64,000 bases of DNA from JACCYX01 sp964610045. GTDB lineage: Bacteria; Chloroflexota; Chloroflexia; Thermomicrobiales; UBA6265. The notes beneath the pieces were generated by a model. The model was not told the origin of the DNA. It searched no databases and worked only from the letters and a program-made list of their open reading frames with translations. Shown piece after piece: positions 41,763 through 49,767 of this stretch. The position numbers and the translations under genes are program-made. Numbering within the stretch: position 1 is the stretch's first letter; each line of letters begins with the position of its first letter. The stretch spans positions 16,913 to 80,912 of the forward strand of contig CAZSUN010000006.1 of assembly GCA_964610045.1 (NCBI GenBank), written 5' to 3'.

Positions 41763-43967
41763 CTAGACGAAGAGTGGAGAGAGTACCAGGGTGATGGTCG
41801 CGAGCAACTTGATCAGGACGTGGAGGGACGGGCCCGCTGTGTCCTTCCAGGGATCGCCGACCGTGTCACCGACCACAGCCGCTGAATGGGCGTCGGATCC
41901 CTTGCCGAGGACGTTGCCATCGGCGTCTTTCAGATGCCCCGCCTCGATGTACTTCTTGGCATTGTCCCAGGCGCCACCGCCATTATTGAGCACGATGGCC
42001 ATCAGCACGCCGGTAATCGTCCCGACCATCAGCATGCCAGCCGCGGCTTCCCACTTGAGGATGACGCCAACCAGGATCGGGACAACGACCGCCAGCGCAC
42101 CAGGCAGGATCATCTCCCGCAGCGCGCTGCGGACCGAGATGTCGACGCAGCGGCGGTAGTCAGGAATGCTGGTGCCCGCCATGATGCCGGGATCGGCCCG
42201 GAATTGCCGGCGCACCTCGTCGATCATGGCTCCCGCTGCCCGGCCAACCGCCCGGATCGCGAAGGAGGAGAACACGAAGACCAGTGTCGCGCCGAGCAGA
42301 CCACCGACGAATACCTTGGGCTCAGCAAGGTTGACGACCCGGACGATCGTCTCTTCGCTGAACCGGGCCACCTCGTCAAGGAATGCCGAGAAGAGGAGGA
42401 ACGCCGCCAGCGACGCGGTACCGACCGCGTAGCCCTTGGTCAGCGCCTTGGTGGTGTTGCCAACGGAATCGAGCTCGTCGGTGACGTCGCGGATTTCTTC
42501 CGGCGCATTGCTCATTTCGACGATGCCGCCGGCGTTGTCCGTGATCGGGCCGAACGTGTCCATCGCCAGGATGTAGGCCGCGGTCATGAGCATGCCCATG
42601 GTTGCCACGGCGGTGCCGAAGATACCCGCAGAGACGGCGGGATCGACCAGGACGAACGCATCCGGGTTGAGCGCGATGTCCTTGAAGGCATCGACCTGCT
42701 GTCCGAGCCAGTACGACGACAGGAGCGCGATGCTGATCGTGATGGCCGGAAGTCCGGTCGTCTCGAAACCAACCGAGATGCCGGAAATGATGTTGGTTGC
42801 GGGTCCGGTCTTCGACGCCTCGGCGATTTCCTTGACGGGACGCCAGGAGCCGGCGGTGTAGTACTGCGTGATGTATACGAAGGCGAACGACGTCAGGATA
42901 CCAACGACGCCGCACAAGGCGAACTGCCACTGGCCTTCCGGCAGCATGATGAAACAGATGAGCCCGAGGAAGACCAACGAGAGCCCGGCCGTGACGTAGA
43001 AACCCTTGTTGAGTTCGCCCATCGGGTCCTTGACGTAATTGGCCGGCCGCACGAACCAGACACCCACCATCGACGACAGGAGACCGAATGCGCCGACGAC
43101 GAGCGGGAAGAAAATCCAGGCGATATCCCGGGACTCTGGATCACCACCCGACGCATGGAAGAGCGCGACTCCGAGGATCATCGCACCGATGATTTCGGCG
43201 GTGGACGACTCGAAAATGTCGGCCCCGCGCCCGGCGCAGTCGCCAACGTTGTCTCCAACGAGATCGGCGATCACGGCGGGATTGCGAGGGTCGTCTTCCG
43301 GGATTCCGGCTTCGACCTTGCCGACGAGGTCCGCCCCGACATCCGCCGCCTTGGTGTAGATACCGCCACCGAGTTGCGCGAAGAGGGCGACGAAACTGGC
43401 GCCAAAGGCGAATCCGACGATCCAGAATGGTGTTTCGGCCACCGTCGCCATTTCGCCATCAGCGAATTGGTAGACGATGCCGTACACCGTCAGGACGCCG
43501 AGAAGTCCAAGAGCCATCACCAGGAACCCGGATACCGCGCCGCCACGGAGGGCGACCGTCAGCGCTGGGCCAATCCCGACCTTCGCTGCGGCAGCCGTGC
43601 GGATGTTGCTGCGCACGGCAACGTACATCCCGATAAAGCCGGCCAATCCCGAGAGCAGCGCACCGGCAAGGAACGAAAGGGCGGTGATGACGCCCCGCTC
43701 CATCTGGTGACTCTTCTCGAAGAGTCCAACCAACGTCCCCATCACCACCGACACGACGATCGCCAGGGCGAAAATCGTGCGGTACTGGCGATTGAGGTAG
43801 GCAATCGCTCCCTCGAAGATGCGGCCCGCAATATCCTGCATCTCCTGGGTACCCTGGTCGCGCGCGAGCACGTCCTTCGCCAGGTAGGCAGCAAAACCAA
43901 CTGCAAGCAGGCCGAAAACCACGACCGGCAATGCATACAGGAACATTTCCAACGCTCGATCCCCCAT
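41763..43967 (-). CDS. hppA: Membrane-bound proton-translocating pyrophosphatase
   Basis: 734 residues. About 16 membrane segments. Substrate-binding motifs are complete: ADVGADLVGKVEAGIPEDDPRNPAVIADLVGDNVGDCAGRGADIFES and, near the end, DAHSAAVVGDTVGDPWKDTAGPSLHVLIKL. The motif GNTTKALTKGYAVG has Lys at the position that separates the K+-independent class (Lys) from the K+-dependent class (Ala). It therefore should pump H+ without needing K+. The start at 43967 is uncertain (the ribosome site is poor; a start at 43952 or 43946 is possible). It hydrolyses biosynthetic PPi at the membrane. Confidence 0.95.
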   Translation of the reverse strand: MGDRALEMFLYALPVVVFGLLAVGFAAYLAKDVLARDQGTQEMQDIAGRIFEGAIAYLNRQYRTIFALAIVVSVVMGTLVGLFEKSHQMERGVITALSFLAGALLSGLAGFIGMYVAVRSNIRTAAAAKVGIGPALTVALRGGAVSGFLVMALGLLGVLTVYGIVYQFADGEMATVAETPFWIVGFAFGASFVALFAQLGGGIYTKAADVGADLVGKVEAGIPEDDPRNPAVIADLVGDNVGDCAGRGADIFESSTAEIIGAMILGVALFHASGGDPESRDIAWIFFPLVVGAFGLLSSMVGVWFVRPANYVKDPMGELNKGFYVTAGLSLVFLGLICFIMLPEGQWQFALCGVVGILTSFAFVYITQYYTAGSWRPVKEIAEASKTGPATNIISGISVGFETTGLPAITISIALLSSYWLGQQVDAFKDIALNPDAFVLVDPAVSAGIFGTAVATMGMLMTAAYILAMDTFGPITDNAGGIVEMSNAPEEIRDVTDELDSVGNTTKALTKGYAVGTASLAAFLLFSAFLDEVARFSEETIVRVVNLAEPKVFVGGLLGATLVFVFSSFAIRAVGRAAGAMIDEVRRQFRADPGIMAGTSIPDYRRCVDISVRSALREMILPGALAVVVPILVGVILKWEAAAGMLMVGTITGVLMAIVLNNGGGAWDNAKKYIEAGHLKDADGNVLGKGSDAHSAAVVGDTVGDPWKDTAGPSLHVLIKLLATITLVLSPLFV

Positions 43968-44151
43968 CCACCGATGTGGAGTAACCCTACGTGCAGTACC
44001 TGTTGAAAGAGCAACAGGCTCCTCGGGAATCAGAAAGAATCGCGGTCAGCTGGGAAACGCACACCCACCTGCTCGCGATGCGTAATCCTACCATGTGGTT
44101 CATTCCAGGGAACCATGCGGTCGTGGGAGTCCAGTCCACCCCTGGTCGCGT

Positions 44152-45111
44152 TCACGACTGGCCGGACGGTTCTGGCGACGGTGACCGGCCAAGGTGGATG
44201 ATGCGCTGGAAAACTCCCTGGATTTCGCCCTTTTCCCACGAAATCAGCAACTGGCTGGCGTTGAAAATGGAGGAGTATGTGCCAGCAACAACACCGACGA
44301 GGAGCGCAAGCACGAATTCCCGCGTTGTCGAACCGCCGAACAGGAGGAGCGCGAGCAGGGTGAGGACGACCGTCACCGATGTGTTCAGAGACCGCACGAT
44401 CGTTTGCGCGATCGAGTAATTCACCACCTCTTCGAAGTCACCGATGCTCTGGTTGCGCAGGTTTTCCCGGATGCGGTCGAACACGACGATGGTGTCGTGG
44501 ACGGAAAAGCCGATGACTGTGAGCAATGCCGTGATGAAGAGGGCATCGACCTCCACGTCCGCAAAGTGACCCAGGATCGCGAACAGGCCCAGCACGAGCA
44601 GCGCGTCGTGCAGCATCGCCACGATCGCGCACACCCCGTACAGGATCGGGTTCTGGGTATTCCGGAAAGCCCAGGCGATATAGAGCAGGATGCCGATGGC
44701 CGCCGCGCCGACCGCCAGTACCGACCGGTTGCGGATCGAGTTGCCGATGGATGCGCCAACCGTTTCCAGCGACTCACCGCCCGGCACAAGTTCGCCGAGC
44801 GATCCCAGTGCGGTTGTGAGCTGCTGCTTCTCATCCGATCCCTGGGCCAGTTCCTTCATCCGGATCAGGTAGCGGTGCTCGTCTCCACTGCCAACCTGCT
44901 GGACGGTCGCCTCGGTTCGCCCGTTCTCGGCCAGCACTCTGGTGATGTCTTCGGTGTTGACATCGGTCGTGTACTGAATCTCCCAGGCCGAACCGCCGGT
45001 GAAATCGATGCCGAACTGGAGGCCCCAGACGATCAGGGCGAAGATGCTCGGTACGAGCAACAAACCCGAGATCGCGTACCAGAGGTTTCGTTTGCCTGCA
45101 AGGTGTTCCAT
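44152..45111 (-). CDS. secF: Protein-export membrane protein SecF
   Basis: 319 residues from ATG 45111. Six membrane segments. It has the family opening NLWYAISGLLLVPSIFALIVWGLQFGIDFTGGSAWEIQYT and the conserved TM4-5 region ALFITALLTVIGFSVHDTIVVFDRIRENLRN. SecD, 27 bases upstream on the same strand, is its partner. The pair uses the proton gradient to draw exported proteins from the Sec translocon. Confidence 0.96.
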   Translation of the reverse strand: MEHLAGKRNLWYAISGLLLVPSIFALIVWGLQFGIDFTGGSAWEIQYTTDVNTEDITRVLAENGRTEATVQQVGSGDEHRYLIRMKELAQGSDEKQQLTTALGSLGELVPGGESLETVGASIGNSIRNRSVLAVGAAAIGILLYIAWAFRNTQNPILYGVCAIVAMLHDALLVLGLFAILGHFADVEVDALFITALLTVIGFSVHDTIVVFDRIRENLRNQSIGDFEEVVNYSIAQTIVRSLNTSVTVVLTLLALLLFGGSTTREFVLALLVGVVAGTYSSIFNASQLLISWEKGEIQGVFQRIIHLGRSPSPEPSGQS

Positions 45112-45138
45112 GAGGTTCAGGCTCCTGTGACCGGTCGG

Positions 45139-46563
45139 CTACCGAGCCTGGCCAGTGTTCGCGGCAACGATCTCGAGATCCTGGCGTCCGAGACCAAGCA
45201 GCCAACCACTCTTGATTGCCCCAAGGTCGACCAACGCCCGCAGGAGCGTCCTCGTCACGGTGATGGCGGAGAACATGCTGACGGCGACACCGACGAAGAG
45301 GGTGAGGGCGAACCCGGTGATGATCGAAGCGCCGGTGTAGTTCCCGAACCAGTAGAGGATGAAGCAGGTGATCATGGTTGAGATGTTGGAGTCGCGAATG
45401 GATGGCCAGGCGTGGTCGAATCCTGCCTCGATGCTGCGCGAGAGACCCCGGCCGTTCCGCAACTCCTCTTTCATACGGGAGAAAATGAGGACATTGGCGT
45501 CCACTGCCATACCGATCGAGAGGATGAATCCTGCGATACCGGGAAGTGTCAGCGTGACCGGTATCAGCTTGAACAACGCCAGCGTGATGAGGGTATAGAT
45601 CATGAGGGCGATCACCGACAGCACACCCGGCAACCGGTAGTAGATGATCATGAACAAGGCAACCATCGAGAGACCCACGATACCGGCGATCAGGCTGCGA
45701 TCGAGTGAGTCGGACCCAAGCGATGGTCCCACTGTCCGGCTGGAGACCACCACGAGCGGTACGCCGAGCGAACCGGCTTTGAGCTGGGTTGCGAGGTTCT
45801 GGGCTTCGGTCGCCGTCATGCCGTCAATGGTGCCGGTGCCGGAAATGGTATTCCGGATCGAGGGTGAGGAGATGACGGTCTTGTCGACAACGATGGACAT
45901 CGGTTGTCCGATATTGTCCCGCGTGAAGTTGTAAAACGTCTCTGTCGCCGAATCGGAGAGTTCGAACACGACGAGCGGCTGTCCGGTCTGTGGATCGCGG
46001 CCGACGTAGGCATCGGTGATGTCGCTGCCGCTGATGATGGTCTGGTACACGGGACTGTTGGGGTCGGGAGTTGGTTGGGTCGGCTCGGCAGCTGCGCCGG
46101 GGGTTGCTGCGGTGGGAGAGCCGTCTGCGTCGACCGTCCCCAGTGAAGTGTTGACGACAGTGCCGGTAGTCAGAGAGACACCGTTGGTGTCGATGATCTC
46201 AAGCAGCGCTGTTTCCTTCAGGACCTCAATGGCCTGGTCCGGATCGTCGATTCCCGGCAACTCGACCACGATCTGGTCGTTCCCGCGTGTCTGGATCAGT
46301 GGCTCACTGACACCCAGTCCATTGACGCGCCGCTCGATCGTATCCCTGGTCCCTTCCAGGGTCGCACTGTCCACCGATCCACCGCCGGGAGGACGAGCCT
46401 CGAGCGTCACCTGGAGGCCGCCCTGGAGATCCAGTCCTTGCCGGATCGGGTGATCGGATTTGTAGCCGCCGAAGTCAAGCGTCGTGGACGGTATGGCAAT
46501 CCAGCCTGCAACGATCGTGATGATGGCGATGAGCACAAGCATGCGCAAGGTGGAACGACGCAC
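45139..46563 (-). CDS. secD: Protein-export membrane protein SecD
   Basis: 474 residues from GTG 46563, with GGAG seven bases ahead. After the first membrane segment it has HPIRQGLDLQGGLQVTLEARPP, the P1 domain strand, then QTRGNDQIVVELPGIDDPDQAIEVL. The C-terminal five membrane segments include FILSIGMAVDANVLIFSRMKEELRNGRGL, with the conserved Asp of the proton path. A proline- and threonine-rich insert near 150-170 (PTAATPGAAAEPTQPTPDPNSP) is a flexible linker. SecF follows. Confidence 0.96.
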   Translation of the reverse strand: MRRSTLRMLVLIAIITIVAGWIAIPSTTLDFGGYKSDHPIRQGLDLQGGLQVTLEARPPGGGSVDSATLEGTRDTIERRVNGLGVSEPLIQTRGNDQIVVELPGIDDPDQAIEVLKETALLEIIDTNGVSLTTGTVVNTSLGTVDADGSPTAATPGAAAEPTQPTPDPNSPVYQTIISGSDITDAYVGRDPQTGQPLVVFELSDSATETFYNFTRDNIGQPMSIVVDKTVISSPSIRNTISGTGTIDGMTATEAQNLATQLKAGSLGVPLVVVSSRTVGPSLGSDSLDRSLIAGIVGLSMVALFMIIYYRLPGVLSVIALMIYTLITLALFKLIPVTLTLPGIAGFILSIGMAVDANVLIFSRMKEELRNGRGLSRSIEAGFDHAWPSIRDSNISTMITCFILYWFGNYTGASIITGFALTLFVGVAVSMFSAITVTRTLLRALVDLGAIKSGWLLGLGRQDLEIVAANTGQAR

Positions 46564-46686
46564 TGGTCAACTCCGGAAACTGTCGAGCATGGGGTACGGA
46601 GTCCAGCGTAACCCGACCTCGGGTCAGGCGCCAGTGGACAATGGACGTCCGCAGGGTTTGGCCCGCGCATACTCTATCACGACCGT

Positions 46687-47367
46687 TCATCCCGCACCGG
46701 TGATGCGCGGGCAGGCTGCATCACCCTGACCCGCCTGGTAGTAGCCGGATTCGATGATCTTGCGACGAACGGCCTCCGGCACCAGGTACCGGATCGACCT
46801 GCCGGCGGCGACCCGATGCCGGATTTCCGTCGATGAAACGGCGCTCAGTGGTGCGTCGATCACATCCAGGCGCTCGCGCAAGCCTGGAACCCGGTCAACT
46901 GCTGGCCCATCGATCGGTACTCCGGGTCGGGGCACCGCCACGATTCTCGCGAGATCCAGGATTCGGTCCGGTCGAGACCAGGAATGAAAATCCGAGAGCG
47001 AATCAGCGCCAAGGACGAAGTGGAACGCCGCATTGGGCCACTCGTCGTGACACCGTTCGAGCAGGCGCCACGTATACGATGGACCCGGGCCATCGAGATC
47101 GATGCGGGTGGTCTGGAATCCAGGACGATCGGCGATTGCCTGTTCGACGAGATCCAACCGGTACTCACCATCAATCAGACCCTCGTCAGGCTTGTGAGGC
47201 GGATCACCCGCCGGTGCGAACAGCACCAGACCGAGGTCCAGTTGCTCGGCAGCGTTTTCCGCCATCAGGAGGTGCCCGTAGTGGATCGGGTTGAATGTCC
47301 CTCCAAGGACCCCAATCCGCCGCGTGCCTGCATTCCCATTCGCATTTGCCAGGACAGTGCCAGTCAA
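46687..47367 (-). CDS. nadD: Nicotinate-nucleotide adenylyltransferase
   Basis: 226 residues from TTG 47367, the only in-frame start before the catalytic motif; no Shine-Dalgarno is visible, so the exact start is uncertain. It adenylylates NaMN for NAD synthesis. The nucleotidyltransferase motif is GVLGGTFNPIHYGHLLMAENA with HxGH, and the second motif is SAVSSTEIRHRVAAGRSIRYLVPEAV (ISSTxIR). FAPAGDPPHKP is the substrate-loop region. secD follows 123 bases downstream, and the PHP gene is divergent. Confidence 0.94.
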   Translation of the reverse strand: MTGTVLANANGNAGTRRIGVLGGTFNPIHYGHLLMAENAAEQLDLGLVLFAPAGDPPHKPDEGLIDGEYRLDLVEQAIADRPGFQTTRIDLDGPGPSYTWRLLERCHDEWPNAAFHFVLGADSLSDFHSWSRPDRILDLARIVAVPRPGVPIDGPAVDRVPGLRERLDVIDAPLSAVSSTEIRHRVAAGRSIRYLVPEAVRRKIIESGYYQAGQGDAACPRITGAG

Positions 47368-47465
47368 TTGAGGACGCCGTCTGGACGAAAGCCGGTATCA
47401 TGGCTGCTGGCGCCTCTCTTGAGTACGCCTGCGCCAACCGGTTGATTGAAGGCAAGCTGCGAGTC

Positions 47466-48287
47466 ATGTTCGACTACCACGTCCACACCATTCGCTCCGC
47501 CGACTGTGAGACGCCAATCCTCGCTTCCTGCGAGGCGGCGGTCCGCGCCGGTATCACCGAGATCGCCTTTACCGATCATGTCGAATACGAGCCATCCGAC
47601 ATGTGTTATGGCTTCTACGACTACGATTTGTACATGCGCGACCTTCTCGATGCGCGGGCCAGGTTCGAGGGGCAGTTAACCATCCTGGCGGGCGCCGAGA
47701 TCGGGTTCAACGTCCGGTTGATGCCGGAGATCGAGGCTTTCCTTGATACTCACGAATACGATTTCGTGATCGGGTCGGTCCATCACAGTCCGGATGGCAT
47801 CATCATTTTCCCCGAGTACTTTGACGATCACAATATCAACGAGGTCATGCGCGTCTATCTCGACCAACTCCGTTCGGCGGCTGAGACCGGTTGGTTTGAC
47901 ACGATCGGTCATCTCGACCTGCCGAAACGCTACGCGCCGGAAGCTGCCGGTCCCTACGACCCGCTCGCCTGCGAATCTGAGCTGCGAGCGCTGCTCCAGA
48001 CCATCATCGATCGTCATATCTCCTTCGAGATCAACACTTCGGGAATGCGGCAGGCACCGAAAACGAGCATGCCATCAGCCCAGGTCGTGCGCCTGTACGT
48101 TGAAATGGGCGGCACGTTGATTACGGTCGGCACCGACTCCCACGTACCCGATACCATCGGCGCCGGGCTGGAAACGACCCTCGACATGCTCGAACTGTGC
48201 GGGATCGACCATATCAGCTCTTTCCGCCAGCGTTCCCGCACATCGGTCCCAATCTCGTCGCTCCGGCAGTCGATGGTAGCGAGCTAG
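47466..48287 (+). CDS. PHP-domain phosphatase, HisK/histidinol-phosphatase type
   Basis: 273 residues from ATG 47466; an in-frame ATG at 47400 is a less likely start. The PHP metal ligands appear in order: DYHVHTIRSADC, FTDHVEYEP, AGAEIGFN, GSVHHSPDG, TIGHLDLPKRY, EINTSG and TVGTDSHVPDTIG. The length and pattern fit the monofunctional HisK-type histidinol phosphatase. No other his gene is near, so another phosphoester substrate is possible. The next gene starts 4 bases after the stop. Confidence 0.85.
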   Translation: MFDYHVHTIRSADCETPILASCEAAVRAGITEIAFTDHVEYEPSDMCYGFYDYDLYMRDLLDARARFEGQLTILAGAEIGFNVRLMPEIEAFLDTHEYDFVIGSVHHSPDGIIIFPEYFDDHNINEVMRVYLDQLRSAAETGWFDTIGHLDLPKRYAPEAAGPYDPLACESELRALLQTIIDRHISFEINTSGMRQAPKTSMPSAQVVRLYVEMGGTLITVGTDSHVPDTIGAGLETTLDMLELCGIDHISSFRQRSRTSVPISSLRQSMVAS

Positions 48288-48290
48288 GTG

Positions 48291-49289
48291 ATGGCTGCTG
48301 TGAGCGGCTCCGGCCGGTCGACGCCTGCCAGGTCCTTACCGGATCTCCCGCCCGGCGCGTTCGGCGACGACGAGGACTTTTACGGGCATGAACCCGTGCG
48401 GCCATCGCCACCAGTTCGCCCGGTCGAACCGCCTCGTCGCCGAACGCAGTCGCACCCGGTGAATCAGGCGGTGGTGGGTCCATCGCCCGTCCAGCGGCCG
48501 CTCCCGAGGAGGAGCCGACAGCCACACGTCCTGCCTTCACCCCGCGATGTGGTCGCCCAGGCGTTTCCCTGTGCCTTGATGGCGATCTCCATCGGTCTCG
48601 TCTGGCTCCTGGGACGCCATACCCCGTTTGGAGCGCCGGTGTGGGCCGCAGGAGTCTTCATCCCCACTGTGCTGCTGGCCTGGACATCGACATCCAGCGT
48701 GCGGCAGCCGTGGCAACGAGCGGCGTTGATCAACCTTGCGACGATGGCCATCGTCTTTCCCGTGCTCGTGGTCAGGCAAAGCGTGGTGCGCATTCCGTTC
48801 GTCGGTAGCGAAAACGGGACGTTGCTGCCCCCAATTATCGCGACGCTCTCGGTCGTCATCCTGCTGGTGGCAATCGCAATCGCCACGGCTATCCTGACCC
48901 AGGAAGATCCGGAGTTCGCCGGGATCGTCTTCCTGCCGGCAGCCATGATGGTTCCCGCGCTTGCGGGGCAATCGAGCCTGGTCAGCCTGTCGAGCGGCCT
49001 GCTGGTGGCGATGGCGGTGTTCGGCCTGGCGGCGCTGCTGACGATGGTCGCATCGGTGGTGCCGCCGATCGTGGCTATCCTGATCCCGCCGGTGGCCATT
49101 GCCGTGGAGTTCCTGGCGCTCACCGTGGTGCGATCGACCTCGACATTCCCGGTGGGAGCGAGTGCGACCGCCAAGGTGCTGTTTTTCACGATCGTGGTCA
49201 CCACGGTGGCGCTAGCCATCGCGGTGCCATTTCTCAGCACCTGGATCCGGCAGGTGACTCGCATCGCCCGATCCACGCCGGCAACCTGA
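48291..49289 (+). CDS. Multi-pass membrane protein of unknown function
   Basis: 332 residues from ATG 48291 (GTG 48288 also in frame), 3 bases after the previous stop. Residues 1-85 are cytosol-like, proline- and arginine-rich and probably disordered (PPGAFGDDEDFYGHEPVRPSPPVRPVEPPRRR). The rest has about seven hydrophobic segments (AFPCALMAISIGLVWLLG; LINLATMAIVFPVLVV; VVILLVAIAIATAIL; AVFGLAALLTMVASVVPPIVAILIPPVAIAVEFLAL). I do not recognise a family. Confidence 0.7.
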   Translation: MAAVSGSGRSTPARSLPDLPPGAFGDDEDFYGHEPVRPSPPVRPVEPPRRRTQSHPVNQAVVGPSPVQRPLPRRSRQPHVLPSPRDVVAQAFPCALMAISIGLVWLLGRHTPFGAPVWAAGVFIPTVLLAWTSTSSVRQPWQRAALINLATMAIVFPVLVVRQSVVRIPFVGSENGTLLPPIIATLSVVILLVAIAIATAILTQEDPEFAGIVFLPAAMMVPALAGQSSLVSLSSGLLVAMAVFGLAALLTMVASVVPPIVAILIPPVAIAVEFLALTVVRSTSTFPVGASATAKVLFFTIVVTTVALAIAVPFLSTWIRQVTRIARSTPAT

Positions 49290-49427
49290 CCTCAGGAAAC
49301 GGATTCCATCGCTGCGGCCGACCACGCAGGTTCGGCCCGACGAGCACACGTCCGGTCTATCCGACCTCCGTATGACAACCGCGAACGCGGGTGGGAAGGC
49401 CTATGGTTCTCCCTTCCGGGATGGAAG

Positions 49428-49443
49428 CTCACAGGGGGAGGTA
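49428..49443. repeat. Left copy of an inverted repeat flanking the gap
   Basis: CTCACAGGGGGAGGTA occurs here and, as its exact reverse complement, at 49640-49655, on both sides of the scaffold gap. With the inner palindrome it forms a nested inverted-repeat structure. Confidence 0.85.
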
Positions 49444-49481
49444 GCGCTTGGGCGACGCTTGGCGACTCCTTGTCTCGTTGT

Positions 49482-49618
49482 CGGAGGGGCCGATCGGCCC
49501 NNNNNNNNNNNNNNNNNNNNNNNNNNNNNNNNNNNNNNNNNNNNNNNNNNNNNNNNNNNNNNNNNNNNNNNNNNNNNNNNNNNNNNNNNNNNNNNNNNNN
49601 GGCCGATCGGCCCCTCCG
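49482..49618. repeat. Palindromic contig ends around the gap
   Basis: The bases before the gap (CGGAGGGGCCGATCGGCCC, 49482-49500) are the reverse complement of the bases after it (GGCCGATCGGCCCCTCCG, 49601-49618). Both contain the palindrome GGCCGATCGGCC. The two contig ends could be overlaps of a single 24-base palindrome. Confidence 0.85.
49501..49600. other. Scaffold gap of 100 N
   Basis: Exactly 100 unknown bases, so the true length is not measured. No gene is interrupted: the preceding gene ends at 49289 and gyrA ends at 49768. Outside the gap, 49290-49767 holds only the inverted repeats and G-rich stretches (GGGAAGGGGTTAGGGGTTGGG at about 49661); I see no other gene there. Confidence 0.95.
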
Positions 49619-49639
49619 GAAGGCGACTCAATTACTGCA

Positions 49640-49655
49640 TACCTCCCCCTGTGAG
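49640..49655. repeat. Right copy of the inverted repeat flanking the gap
   Basis: TACCTCCCCCTGTGAG is the exact reverse complement of 49428-49443. It is followed by a G-rich tail, a look common to dispersed intergenic repeats in high-GC genomes. Confidence 0.85.
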
Positions 49656-49767
49656 CGTGTCGGGAAGGGGTTAGGGGTTGGGCGCACCCGCAAGGAACTG
49701 TCGCCAGTGCATAATGCGCCGGAGAATGGCCTTCCGCGTCTCATGCGGACGACGTCCTGGGCCCCTC

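Noticed and set aside
41886..44006. Long plus-strand open frame of about 706 codons across 41886-44006
   Set aside because: It is antisense to hppA, which is unmistakable on the minus strand. The translated product is low-complexity and charged.
44000..44017. Small hairpin CTGTTG/CAACAG in the hppA leader
   Set aside because: Only six pairs, no T-tract and no associated conserved element; too weak to call a riboswitch or terminator.
49290..49767. CRISPR or transposon at the gap
   Set aside because: Only one pair of 16-base inverted repeats and a palindrome are visible; no spacers, no transposase and no target-site duplication.
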